Shown here: piece after piece, positions 1 through 11,514 of the stretch
Position numbering within the stretch: the stretch's first letter is position 1
Layout of the letters: every line of letters starts with the position of its first letter
From: Hanleya hanleyi
Lineage: Eukaryota; Mollusca; Polyplacophora; Lepidopleurida; Hanleyidae
Reading direction: 5' to 3'
Length of the DNA: 64,000 nucleotides
Assembly (NCBI GenBank): GCA_036873755.1
Contig: JAVTVY010025429.1
Location: 1-64,000 of the forward strand
The notes under the pieces: model-generated
The model's database searches: none
Told to the model about the DNA's origin: nothing
Seen by the model: only the letters and a program-made list of their open reading frames with translations
Translations under genes and position numbers: made by a program

Positions 1-263
1 CGCATGCGCAGAATGCCGATAGTTCAACCCCGCGCCCAGCCCATCAGATGCCCCTTCACCTAACCTTCAATTTGATACCTCACTCGACCCCATCGGACCC
101 TTGGGGGCTCCCCTAGATCCAAAAAGGCTATTTTCATACCCTTCGGCCGCCGCGCATGCGCAGAATGACGATATTTCAACCCCACACCCAGCCCATTAGA
201 TGCTCCTTCACCTAACCTTCACTTTGATACCTCATTCGACCCCATCGGACCATTTCATCTAGG
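1..263. repeat. Tandem direct repeat, ~152-bp unit, about 1.7 copies
   Basis: The words CGCATGCGCAGAATG at 1 and 153 start two similar units that continue through a GCCCATYAGATGC stretch and a CACTCGACCCCATCGGACC-like stretch. The unit is GC-rich compared with the following kilobases. The array probably extends left of the window. No coding potential is seen. Confidence 0.75.
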
Positions 264-3200
264 GACTACTTTTTCTCCGCGGAAGCTTTTTCCCGAGACC
301 GAATCACCGCCAAAACTACGGCCAAACCGCATCACCGCGCATGAATACATTTTTTTTTTTTTTTTTTTTTTCCGGAACTTTTTTTTTGCCCGAACATGCC
401 CGAACATGCCCGAACCACGCCGCCATCTTGCTTTACAACAGGGCCGACACCCACCATCTTGCTTTACAACAGGGACGACACCTCAACCAATCAAATTCAA
501 CCTCACACTTACAATTCAACCAATCAAAAGCCTCGTTACAAACCATACAGTTGTGACGTCATAGTTACATCCGGGTGAAAAGGGGCTTTAGTTGCTCGTT
601 ATACACTACTGGGGCTGCATGTCGGACTGTATTTATCCAGACTTGGACAGTATTTGTTTGGTACATCTTTGTTTCATCTTTCCAGGTATTCTTTGTACGG
701 TAATTTTGTGTTAATTGCCTTCGGAGATGGGCTATGTCTGACTGTATTGTGGAAATTTTGGTTTCCGTGAATAGGTGATTCGTGATCATCTGTATTTGTC
801 TTGTCTTGTCAGCAACTGCCGAATTGTCTTGTCAGATGGACATGATGGACTATGGTATAACGGTACGGCACTTGGCATTTATTGTAGTTCGGACATCCAG
901 ACCACAGTTTGTTTTTCATCATTTCTTCCCTATGATTCAGCCTTCGCACCTTGCATATTTGTCATGCCTTTGCAAATGGTCTCGGATATACAGTGCTCTA
1001 CGGATTAACCGTTCTGCTCGTCTATCTCCGTTTGTTATACATGTCATCGGTGTGCCAATTCGTGCCTTCCATACCCCCTGATCGTCTAATACACCTGAAC
1101 ATGTGCATCTAACTGTAAATAGATCGGACGCCGACATGTTCTGAAAATGTTCAAGATTGAATATGTGTGTTAAAGTTATAAACATTTACGTTAGAGTTTA
1201 GAATGCTACTGTTCAAACGTCGAATGCGTGTGTTAAAATAATGTTCTGCAATTGAATACCTGCGTTAATGGTCTGTTTGCTAAAGTTAAAAAATGAATAT
1301 GGAAGATTACAATTTGAACACAATTACGCGTTCAATAAGTTTTACAATTTAGGCGTTCAGTAAGTGTTCTGAAACTGAACACCTTATTTGACGGTGTAAC
1401 TGTCGCAGCTGCATCAAGTCTGTTGAGACATCCAATGATTTTACGTGGACCAATGATCGGGGTTTTCCTCGACCAAATTTGTGGCCGACCAATTGATATC
1501 AATTTTGTCTGTTTTGAACTTGCTTGTCGCCACCCGTATACACTTACAATATTTGCGGCATCATCTGTGTCCAAATGTGGACTGCCTCGATCTGGCCAGG
1601 CGATATAATCAAAATGGACATCATTCGATTTCTAGCTTGCCGAATGTCTTTGGAAACGATTTCTCCTGTGGATTTAGACTTTCATGTACATAGTTTTTCC
1701 AGGCCATTCCGTATTTGTACCGATGTAGACAGTGTTACCTGGCTGTGTGAACATGTAAAGCCCACCTGACATTTTTGTTGATATCGACATGCTGAATCAT
1801 GTATCCGTTCAGTACATGCTATTATATGTGCATAATAGTTATATGGTAAGAGCAGTTTCACCGAAAAGAACTTAACTTTTGTCCAGTCCCTTAAACCTAA
1901 AAGTCTTTTTCCTGGTCTTCTATTGTATGTGTCTGATCCAGCATGCACTCCTGGTGGTGGATCGGCACGTTTCACCATGCCGAATTACATCGCTCAACAT
2001 GTTCCATTCCCACGATTCAGGGATTGTCTGACAGGTGTGTCGTTTTTCAGATGATAAGGGCATCCTGGTGTATTTAGTCAGTTTCACCCTTCAGATCAGC
2101 GATCAGCTCAGATGTCGTTTCGCTCAGTTGCTCTTGTTCTTGATGGACATTCATGTAAAGGTCAGCTTCCTCGCTCTCTGTTCTTTTTAGGCTGATTTTT
2201 TTTATCGTGCTAATGTATATTGTAATTTACTAGTGATAGTATCAATATTACTTATTTTAAAACTTAAGTTCACATGCACGATACCATCTTAACACCGTCC
2301 TCTCGTCCCACTTTTTATTGGATTTTTCACCTATGCGTTGGTTTATTTGTAAGTTGCAGTTAGTTATTTTTATAATCTATTTCCTGGAATTTCTTATCTG
2401 TCATATACGTCCCTTCTGTAATTTGTAATGACACTTCTTCTCCTTCCAAAAACGACCAGCCTCTTATAAGAGGATAAATGCACGGTGGCTGTGCGCAGCG
2501 TGCGGGAACTGGCCTGAGCTTTTTGGGACCTGTCCAGCCCTGGTGGCGGGGGTCATTTCGGCTCCCCCTAAATATTTTTCTTATCCATTGAGCTAGGGGG
2601 CTGAAACTTACCATACTTTACACTTGGACCAAGCTCTACCAGAAAATGTATAAAAAAAAATGTCAGGCCTGGTCGGTTAAAGGTGACGAAGATAGACAAG
2701 ATATGTTTGGGTTTTCTAATAAGTTGCCTTGACAACCTAAAATGTTTTCCAACAAGCATTAAACATTGACCAAATTTGCATTAATAAACAAGCTCTTGTA
2801 CATTCTTCCATTTGTCAGTAATGTTTTCCTCTGTAGACTGTCAAGTTACTTTTAAATCTCATTGGGTCCGGACTTTGTACTACATACCCTTGCAGGGCAT
2901 TCCACAAGACAATAGTTGACGGATACATGGAGTATATCTATATGCATTTTGAATTTTGAATTCATTTTGAATTGAAGATTGAATCGGAATGTAACACGGG
3001 TAATGACTTGTGATCACATTGATTTGACCTAGCTCTGCACATCCCCTGGACAAATTAATTTTGGGCTACATCGTTATTTACATACCTGTATCGGTTAGAT
3101 CACCGCTTATATGTCCGACCTCACAAATACTACCTTGCAAGTATGGCGCTATGCGTACATTTGATATATTTATGCCGTTTATAATGTATCTATTTGTGTA

Positions 3201-3500
3201 TCAGCCTATTTACGTATCTATTTTTGTATCGTCCTGACCCCGCGAGTAAATTCGTTTGGTCAATGGTATGTATGTCTCATAATGGGTGTGATCATCCGTG
3301 TACCGTCACATCCTCTTGAGGCTCCCGCGGATTGAACTGGGGTGTTGTTATACAGAACTTAAAGGCCTTATAGGTCGCCAAACAGCTTGTAAGAGGGGTC
3401 TAACTGGGGCACCTGTAGCACTGGTAATATGAAACCGTCACAAATGAGTGGAGTTTTTTTGGTCACAAATGCGAAACTGTACGACAAATGTGAAAACAAT
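264..3500. other. Non-coding stretch without a recognisable gene
   Basis: Only short overlapping ORFs on both strands are present, with no familiar protein motif. It holds a poly(T) run near 350-372, a duplicated CATCTTGCTTTACAACAGGG word near 425-475, and a CRE-like TGACGTCA at about 555. Loosely repeated GTTCAAAC/GAATGC/TTAAAGTT words lie between 1130 and 1390. I see nothing else I can support. Confidence 0.5.
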
Positions 3501-3505
3501 CAACC

Positions 3506-3620
3506 GTAATGATGTGAAAGCGTATTTAAAGTCTAGATGACCCCTTAGTAGGAGAGAAAGCAGAAACGCAGTATATTTGCCCTATGACATTTGTGGAAAG
3601 TTTTACGCCCGAGCTTCATG
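3506..3620 (+). repeat. Dispersed repeat, copy also at 10,046-10,165
   Basis: The segment containing AAAGCGTATTTAAAGTC, then GGAG(A/C)GAAAGCAGAAAC and TTTGCCCTATGAC(A/C)TTTGTGGA, ending in AGTTTTACGC, recurs in the same orientation at 10,046-10,165. The second copy lies inside the inverted-repeat element at 9,581-11,704, so this first copy may be a fragment of the same family. Confidence 0.75.
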
Positions 3621-4745
3621 TCTTAATGCCCTCACATGCATTCTGATTATCAGATTTTTATGACCAAATTGTGGAAAACTTCATCTGCTTGAAAGTTTGA
3701 CATTCCCCAATTTCCTAGATAAATGCCAACGAGAAAGCTTCTTTCCCTTCACATGTTTTGCTATCATTGATAATAGAATGTTCAGCATTTGACTTTGAAA
3801 TGATGATGACACTATTTTCTCTATCACAGACGGTAAAAACGGACAACTTCATCTGTGGGTCTGCTCTTTATGATCCATGCACCAATCACATATTTCTCAT
3901 GTCAGCACTTTGCAAAACATGCGGTTTCATAAAATCCTGAAATCGGAACTGGTGATCAGAATTGAGTTATACTATTAGTTATACATGTACGTCGCCCTTC
4001 CGGGGTAATACGGGATGAGATTTGGTTTCTCTCGCCATATTTTTCCGAGGCGATGTATAACGAATTTATCATATCTCAGAGCATTAAGAATCACTTTGGA
4101 CTTCAAGGCCGACATAATGGAACGGACTTCGATCGGACTTGCACTGGTTTCAGAACGATCCACAGCATGCACCGGAAAAAATGAACACAAAGACAAATGT
4201 ATCATTTTTACAATCCTCATCTTTAAAACGTACTAAGGGAGGAGCAAAGATAACGATAACATATACTGTAATCCGTGAACAATGAACCCGGTTTCCGTGT
4301 GAAATACCGGTGGGCTTCGGTGATAAAGAATGAACAATCTAACTTCAAATTCAGCTTCATCTCATATGTTCTATTCTGAAAATCAGAAACGTATAAAATA
4401 CTGGAACATTAAGCTTAATCTCAATTTCATATTTAATATTTAATAGCCATCGACGAGTATAATATCTAGATTATATACCTTTTGTTAATAAATACATCGA
4501 AAGACTCGTTCCGGATTCACATCTGTTGCGTGGATATGTAAGTTTCAAATACACGTGTGAACTGTTACATTTCCATTCTGTCTATAATTCAACACCGTGT
4601 CACTCGACAGTGTCACTTGTGTCATGTTTCCATAACATCACACAGGAGAAGGACCAACATGAACTGACCTAAATTTACAGTTCGAGAGAAAAATCGGAAA
4701 AATCAAACTGTCCTGCACAATTTGGCAGAAGTATAGGTATTTGCT

Positions 4746-6172
4746 TCATTTTCGCACGATGATGTTGATTGCATTTATTGTGCAGTTATTGAACATTGGC
4801 GTGGGAATGTCACACGATGTGGGCGGGACAGCGGTGCTGTCGAATTCACAAAACAGCTGATTAAGATCAAAATCAAAGTCGTCGGCATGGCCTTCTGCTC
4901 GTACATCCTGGGTGTGTAACACGGCCGACGTGGCATCATTTGACGTGGGTGCAGGGTACTGAGAAGATGATGTCGCAGTTTCTGCAGGATGGGGTTTGAC
5001 AAGAACATTTACTGGAAGTGTATGCGTACCGGTATTCGTCTTTCGGGTTGAACCCATCGTGTCAGGAAAGGCTATACTGACGCAACCGTGTGGCCCATTT
5101 GCATCAGCGACGAGACAGATCTGTGGCCATTATTTGAGATGCTGAATAGTTGTTTCTACCAAGGATGGTGATGCCGGTTGCTCGTATACTGTGGTTAGTG
5201 TATGGTTCAGAAAGTTTCAGACGAGTGCCCAGGTTGGTCATGAAGGCTGCCAAGCGGTGTTTCCCAATAGGTTTGTTATAATACCAAACTTTATCGTCGT
5301 CGAGGAAACTATCAACCGGATACTGCCACAAGGGATCATTTCGGATGGAGTTTGGAGATATAACTTTCGAATGAAGCAACAGGACAGAACGGGGAACCTT
5401 CTTCTTCAGGCATGAATCCGGTAACACCCTCTTTTTGCTGGGCCCGGCGATTTTTTGTGAGTTCATCCTCCTTTTTTTTCACATACCTCTTCCCAGTTTT
5501 CGGGTCCCGCTTGATGATGAATGTGTTTTTTGTCATCTTTTCCATATTCTCCATTCCCCTTCTAAAGAAGAACAGACGTACATCGAACTGAACTTTATTT
5601 GCAAGCCCAGTTGGGGTTTTTGGGGACATGAGAACAGACTTGTAGAGTTTACAACGATCGGACTCGTTTATGGGCTCATAATGATCGGTGTCGCCTTTTC
5701 CAGATGCCTTCAACTCTGCAAGTGCGGTTTTGAAGCACTCGTTGGCTTCATTAAACTCGAAATTTCTAATCAAATCAAAAGTTTTCAAGTACGGTGGGGC
5801 CTTCAGGTAACGATTCAGAGAATGTCGAAAGTTTTCGAGAGTGGATGTTTTGTACAATTCTCCGTCTTGTTTTCGGGCATCCAAATACAAATGACTGAGT
5901 ACCTCTGCTAACCTCTCGGCCGAGAATCCTTCGAATTCTTCACTCTGTCCCTTCTCTTTCAGGTAATACGTCAAAGTTCTGGCGGACGCTTTGCTCGATT
6001 TTTTTGTGTTGCTGGGAATAATATTAGCCCGCTTTTCAACAACTTCATCGTCCGTGTGAGACGCGAAACGTTTGCCTGATTCAGCCATTTTGTTTAGCAG
6101 ACGATGGAATCTAGTGAACACCTGTTCGTTGCCCTTGGCGACGGGGGTATACGATATATATTCGACCAGCAA
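4746..6172 (-). pseudogene. Decayed Crypton-type (DUF3504/ZMYM-KIAA1958-like) tyrosine recombinase
   Basis: Three minus-strand ORFs in different frames form one protein. The first (6172 to 5336, 278 aa) carries the N-terminal region, including TLTYYLKEKGQSEEFEGF, LYLDARKQDG and the RRGMENMEKM segment expected to hold the first catalytic Arg. It ends at SKLHPK, and the frame shifts near 5336. The second frame continues with RNDPLWQYP and the H-x-x-R box HSIRATGITIL. After IMAT the frame shifts again: GHRSVSSL (the later His box) is read in another frame, and the nucleophilic Tyr expected just downstream is not recognisable. The tail (5057 to 4746) ends MFNNCTINAINIIVRK. This family cuts and rejoins DNA through a Tyr-DNA link. 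At least two frameshifts and the missing Tyr indicate an inactive relic. The family assignment is from recalled motifs. Confidence 0.85.
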
Positions 6173-6553
6173 GTTGACAATACAGCATCACACATGAGGT
6201 CTGTCAGCCAATCAAAAGTCTACATGCTTCTCTGAGATATGATAAATGTATATATGTACTGGTTTTATATTGTGTCATATTAAGTCGATCATATGGGGGT
6301 CATTGTTCTGCCGCGGAGGATTTAAATTATCCCTGTAGGATTTTAAAATTCCATGAGATTTGTGTCCCATTGGATTTTGATTTTTGGTAAGGGCATATTC
6401 CCAGTTCCCATGATTACGCTGTTTCACGCTCTGGATCGGTGTTTCAAGCAGATTACGCAGAGATATACACTTGTTGTTGACAGTCGAGCGACAGTTTGAC
6501 GATAGCAGTCCGGCAGAGTCGAGAACTGTAGTTGGTCGGCGTCTGCTCGTGAA

Positions 6554-6653
6554 ATGTCTAAATTGTTACTTGATCTGGGTCGAAATGAAGCAGCATTTAA
6601 AATGGGAACCGAAGTAGTAGTAAAAGGACATCTTCGGGCCTATTTAGAGGCAG
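6554..6653 (+). CDS. Candidate first coding exon, unknown gene
   Basis: An ATG opens a 33-codon frame beginning MSKLLLDLGRNEAAF and ending AYLEAG at a good donor (CAG|GTAACT). The upstream 100 bp is GC-richer and promoter-like, and is divergent from the recombinase relic on the other strand. I cannot find the next exon and do not recognise the peptide. It could be a chance ORF or the first exon of an element destroyed downstream by the RT tandem. Confidence 0.25.
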
Positions 6654-7037
6654 GTAACTCTGTTTGCCCCTTTCGCGGCGGTCACGCATGGTTATTTCTC
6701 CTGATTTGAACATTTATACACAAAATAGGTGCCCAGATACTTGCCGGCATCATTGAAAACTGTTGACCCCTTCCCTCTTGCAGGAAACTAGCCTATGTTT
6801 ATACTATGATTGTCTTTTTGAATTTGGTGCTAATGCTGTATATGGAATAGGCAATAGGTTTTTGGATTATGGATGCGGATATTCTTCAATGGACGACGGC
6901 TGAATAATGAATGACGGACCAGACGCCTGTAACGCTTCAGTTATTCAATATTAAAATCTCCGGCAATGTCCGGGAATCTCCATGCGCAGGGGTCAAAAGT
7001 CACTCATTTACTTCAGTGTTAAAATCTCCGGGAATAG

Positions 7038-7930
7038 ATGTTTGAGGTAGGAACATTCTTTAGCTCTACTACATACAAGATATATCATTCATGGGATGTT
7101 TCTTTGTTTATAGAGTTGCTTGAATTTCCCATTAAAAATATCTATGGGAAATTTGGCAACACAATATATCAGCAGCATATAGGTATTCCAATGGGTACTA
7201 ATTGTGCACCCCTGTTGGCTGACCTGTATCTGTTCTCTTATGAATATGACTATATGCAGGCGCTTTCAAAAACCGGTCCATTCAAAGCCCGTTCCCTCTC
7301 ATTCACCAAACGCTACACGCTTAAAACTAAAGTGTTGAAAGTTACTCGTAAAGTGTTGAAATAACTCTTTAAGTGTCTCCACAGGGACAACACTTGAAGA
7401 GCAGTCCCTGTGGACACACTTAAAGGGTTATTTCAACACTTTACGAGTAAGTTTCAACACTTTAATTTTAAGCGTGTATATAGACGATCTTCTCGCTGTG
7501 GATAATCGCTATATAAATGACGCAGTGAAGGATATATATCCACCTTCACTGGATTTGAAGGAAACTACAGATAGCCCTACATGCACATCATATTTAGATC
7601 TATATCTCTATAAAAATGAAGCGGGCATTCTCTCTCGTCGACTTTATGACAAAAGAGATGATTACAATTTCGACATCGTAAACTATCCCTTTCTGGACAG
7701 TGGGACCTGCATATGGCGTATACATATCTCGCCTAGTAGCATTTGCTAGATCCTGTGTTAAATGTGACGATTTTAATCAACGTCACAAAACATTGTTGCA
7801 GAAACTTATAAAACAGGGCTATTCCACCAAGCGCCTCCACTCAAAGTTTCTCAAATTTGGCGATGCATATCGCATGCTGATAGCAAAATACGAGCGTAGC
7901 GTGCAAGATCTATGGCGTTACGTTTCGTAA
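7038..7930 (+). pseudogene. RT C-terminal fragment, copy 1, interrupted by a MITE and a frameshift
   Basis: The frame starts MFEVGTFFSSTTYKIYHSWD and includes the fingers/palm motif IGIPMGTNCAPLLADLYL. It is cut after FTKRY by the insertion at 7316-7476 and resumes with IDDLLAVDN (the catalytic Y-x-D-D box is split across the insertion). At about 7700 an 11-bp deletion relative to copy 2 shifts the frame, and the reading continues as GPAYGVYISRLVAFARS to WRYVS at 7930. The protein is truncated at its N-terminus, lacking the early RT motifs, as is copy 2. It cannot make an active RT. Confidence 0.85.
7314..7478. mobile_element. 161-bp palindromic MITE inserted at a TA target
   Basis: The insert occupies 7316-7476 and begins CACGCTTAAAACTAAAGTG and ends with its inverse, CACTTTAATTTTAAGCGTG. 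The arms are about 70 bp, contain repeated AAAGTGTTGAAA words, and flank a short loop near 7388-7405. Direct TA duplications lie at 7314-7315 and 7477-7478. Copy 2 of the host RT (around 8713) has the same flanks joined as CGCTATATAGACG, which is an exact empty site. A TA target suggests mobilisation by a Tc1/mariner-type transposase. Confidence 0.93.
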
Positions 7931-8435
7931 CTTTTGTCTAATTCCGCTTAACCCGGGGCTAGGGGCCGTATGAACCCATGTACTTCAAGATCCTCATGGT
8001 ACTTATATGAACAGTCACAATCAAAGCGTGACTGAGATACATCATTCTCTAGATGACGACTTTACAACGATTATTATGGATTAAGAATACTGATCAGCGA
8101 TACGGATTTTATATTTTTGGAACATCATGATGTCTTGTCGGCATCATTGAAACTGTTGCCCGCTTCTCTCTTGCAGGAAACTAGCCTATGTTTATGTATA
8201 CTATGATTGTCCTTTTGAATTTGGTGCTAATACTGTTATATGGAATATGGAATAGGTCCTTGGATTATGGACGCGGATATTCTTTAATGGACAACGGCTG
8301 AATAATGAATGACGGACCAGACGCCTGTAACGCTTCAGTTATTCAATATTAAAATCTCCGGGAATGTCCGGGAATCTCCATGCGCAGGGGTCAAAAGTCA
8401 CTCATTTACTTCAGTGTAAAAATCTCCGGGAATAG

Positions 8436-9176
8436 ATGTTTGAGGTAGGAACATTCATTAGCTCTACTACATACAAGATATATCATTCATGGGATGTTTC
8501 TTTGTTTATAGAGTTGCTTGAATTTCCCATTAAAAATATCTATGGGAAATTTGGCAACACAATATATCAGCAGCATATATGTATTCCAATGGGTACTAAT
8601 TGTGTACCCCTGTTGGCTGACCTGTATCTGTTCTCTTATGAATATGACTATATGCATGCGCTTTCAAAAACCGGTCCATTCAAAGCCCGTTCCCTCTCAT
8701 TCACCAAACGCTATATAGACGATCTTCTCGCTGTGGATAATCGCTATATAAATGACGCAGTGAAGGATATATATCCACCTTCACTGGATTTGAAGGAAAC
8801 TACAGATAGCTCTACAGGCACATCATATTTAGATCTATATCTCTATAAAAATGAAGCGGGCATTCAATCTCGTCGACTTTATGACAAAAGAGATGATTAC
8901 AAATTCGACATCGTAAACTATCCCTTTCTGGATAGTAATATTCCAGTGGGACCTGCATATGGCGTATACATATCTCGCCTAGTAGCATTTGCTAGATCCG
9001 GTGTTAAATGTGACGATTTTAATCAACGTCACAAAACATTGTTGCAGAGACTTATAAAACAGGGCTATTCCAACAAGCACCTCCACTCAAAGTTTCTCGA
9101 ATTTGGCGACACATATCGCATGCTGATAGCAAAATACGAGCGTAGCGTGCAAGATCTATGGCGTTACGTTTCGTAA
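8436..9176 (+). CDS. RT C-terminal fragment, copy 2, uninterrupted 246-aa ORF
   Basis: The ORF carries the ICIPMGTNCVPLLADLYL motif, then FTKRYIDDLLAVDN with the Y-x-D-D catalytic pair, a SYLDLYLYKNEAG segment, YDKRDDYKFDIVNYPF, and the thumb-like GPAYGVYISRLVAFARS. Its length is about half of a complete RT protein: the fingers and earlier RT motifs and any endonuclease are absent. The ORF is open to its natural end (WRYVS, stop at 9174-9176). It lies in tandem with the broken copy at 7038. It is probably a 5'-truncated element rather than a functional gene. Confidence 0.8.
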   Translation: MFEVGTFISSTTYKIYHSWDVSLFIELLEFPIKNIYGKFGNTIYQQHICIPMGTNCVPLLADLYLFSYEYDYMHALSKTGPFKARSLSFTKRYIDDLLAVDNRYINDAVKDIYPPSLDLKETTDSSTGTSYLDLYLYKNEAGIQSRRLYDKRDDYKFDIVNYPFLDSNIPVGPAYGVYISRLVAFARSGVKCDDFNQRHKTLLQRLIKQGYSNKHLHSKFLEFGDTYRMLIAKYERSVQDLWRYVS

Positions 9177-10887
9177 CCTTTGTCTAATTCCGTTTAACCC
9201 GGGGGTAGGGGCCGTATGAACCCTTGTGCTTCAAGATCCTCATGGTACTCATATGAACAGTCACAATCAAAGCGTGACTGAGATACATCATTCTCTGGAT
9301 GACGACTTTACAACGATTATTATGGATTAAGAATACTGATCAGCGATACAGATTTGATATTTTTGGAACATCATGATGTCTTGTCGGCATCATTGAAAAC
9401 TGTTGACCGCTTCTCTCTTGCAGGAAACTAGCCTATGCTTATGTATACTATGATTGTCCTTTTGAATTTGGTGCTAATACTGTTATATGGAATATGGAAT
9501 AGGTCTTTGGATTATGGACGCGGATATTCTTTAATGGACAACGGCTGAATTATGAATGACGGACTAGACGCTTGTAATTCGGGTGGTCACTTTTTTCTTG
9601 TGGATTTTTCTATGGGGCATGGGTACTTGTTTTCTCTGTCTCACGCTGTAGAATACGATGAAGGGGTCTCGTTGCCATTGGGTGACATTCGCTGAAAAGT
9701 TCAGACCTCGAATGCGCAGTGCAATGCAATGAGAAAATGACATTTGATTGGATGTTTTGGGGTAGAGATGGACCAATATTGGTCTGAATGGGCTGTGTGA
9801 GGTGTCATGTTGAAGCACACGTGAGGTAGCGTCCAACTGCAGTCGTGTATGGTGGATGTATCGTCAATCTGCGCATTCGCAGTGGAAAAATGGCGTTTTG
9901 GGGTCGAGAGGGACCTGTGTGGGGTATCAGATTGAAGCACTCATGTGGGAGCATCCGACTGGACTTGTGTTAGTGGAAAGACCGTCAATCTGCGCAAGAA
10001 AGGGCAGTTGAATGGACGTTTTGGGCCATTGTGACGTCATCAGTAGTAGAGAAAGCGTATTTAAAGTCCAGATGCCCCCTTAATAGGAGCGAAAGCAGAA
10101 ACCCAGTACATGTATATTTGCCCTATGACCTTTGTGGACAGTTTTACGCATTAACGCTCTAGCTTAAATGCCCTAGAATAACGTCTTAACTCCCTATCGT
10201 AACGCCTTGACGCCTTGATGCAGACAGATAAGTGAAAGATCAACACGTTCACAACTTTTCATATAGTTTTATTCGCCCCAATGTTACATCATACCCAAGC
10301 TAGGGGAGCCGTGTTATGTATGTTTACAATTCAAGTATGGTGTGTATCAGACGCATCATCGACTGCTCTTGTCCAATCAGAAGTCGTCCTTTGAGAAAGT
10401 TTAGATACTTTGTCGGCCGCACGGTTTTCACTAGCCTATCCCTTAGCGTCAGTCTAGGATAATGTAACGGTAACATGTTATAGTGGTCATTTTCGTAGTT
10501 TCATCGCATTATCCAGATCCTCAGTTGGTGGTAACCACAACTGACAATTGGTTTCATCGGGGCTCAGTGTGTTGGATCAGTGGGTAGACTCTCAGCTTCT
10601 CGAGTCTTTGCGTTCCAGTATTTTTATACTTCATACCCATGCAAAGTCTTTTGGTACCTCATGATACAGTAGTGTCTGAAGCCATGTTGAAGGATTGAAC
10701 GTGGACTGTAACCCTCTTTCGGATTGATGGTCGATCTGCTGAATAAGAAGACTCAGTCACAATGCTGGCATTCATGTACGGGTGCCTTATAGATTAACCG
10801 TAACAGGACCGTAGAGGGTAGATGTATGGATGGTTTCAATCTCCCCCCTCAAGTGCGCATGTCCATGGATTACAGGTTGGTGAGATC

Positions 10888-11106
10888 TCAACTGAATGTG
10901 TGTCCACATTCCCCATACTGATGCCTGGATGCCTCATGGGGACACCGCTCATGGCGCTGTAAATTGTCTAGACAATTAAATGTATCCCCACATGTATACT
11001 GGGTAGTAGCGTCGTGGATGGTAGACTCATTGCATTGTAAATCGTACAGGGTTGTAAATGGCTTCGAACAGCTGGTACAGGTGCACATCGTCGAAGCCAG
11101 TTCCAA
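10888..11106 (-). pseudogene. Degenerate C2H2 zinc-finger fragment
   Basis: The 72-aa frame contains three finger-like stretches: CTSCSKPFTTLYDLQ, then YTCGDTFNCLDNLQRHERCPH, then QYGECGHTFS followed by a stop. The middle finger keeps F, L, H and H, but about three residues around the second Cys are missing. The first lacks its His pair and the last is cut off. It looks like the end of a multi-finger protein that has decayed. It lies inside the inverted-repeat element and may have been captured by it. Confidence is limited because the fragment is short. Confidence 0.45.
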
Positions 11107-11460
11107 TTGTACTCGTTATTCTGTCAGAATTCTTTGATATACCGGTACGCTTGTTTTTATGGACGTGACACAGGTAACGACCACAAACGCTTCAACGCCC
11201 TGATGAAATAGCTCAGAGGCTATAATGGGTCTAGATATCCCATGGAAATGACATTAATTCATCGAAATGCAATGATGCTCGTGTTTAAGCCTTAACGCCC
11301 GTCTCAACAACTTAACGCTCCATCTTAACGCCCATCTCAATGCCTATCGTCCTATCTTAATGCCCTAGCTTGACGCCGTAGCACCATATCGTAACGCTTG
11401 AATGCATTGTCGACCGTCCAATCAGAAGCACGTTTTGACCATTGGCGCTTGATCCTTGGT

Positions 11461-11514
11461 GGAAGTGGCGTCATCAGCGGAAGTAACGTCATCTTCGGAA
11501 GTTACGTCATCGCA
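11461..11514 (+). promoter_or_regulatory. Three 18-bp repeats, each with an ETS-like and a CRE-like site
   Basis: Exactly three 18-bp units read GGAAGTNNCGTCATCNNC. Each joins GGAAGT (ETS core context) to ACGTCA or GCGTCA (CREB/ATF half-site). They lie about 150 bp inside the right inverted end of the element. A further TGACGTCA lies near its left end at about 10,030. Regulatory use is inferred from motif content only. Confidence 0.45.

Larger units (their letters stand above)
6741..9577 (+). mobile_element. Head-to-tail tandem of a Penelope-like RT retroelement (two units plus a partial third)
   Basis: The word TTG(C/T)CGGCATCATTGAAA marks unit starts at 6741, 8135 and 9381. Units 1 and 2 are 1394 and 1246 bp and nearly identical, each with a common leader (CTCTTGCAGGAAACTAGCC, AATCTCCGGGAAT) and the C-terminal half of an RT. 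Unit 3 stops near 9577, where the inverted-repeat element begins. The length difference between units is explained by a 161-bp MITE plus TA duplication, an 11-bp deletion and small indels in unit 1. Tandem partial copies are typical of Penelope-like elements. The RT motifs fit that group best, but I cannot exclude another RT class. No GIY-YIG domain is visible. Confidence 0.75.

Noticed and set aside
5191..5911. Plus-strand ORFs opposite the recombinase
   Set aside because: Shadows of the minus-strand recombinase frames, which contain the recognised motifs.
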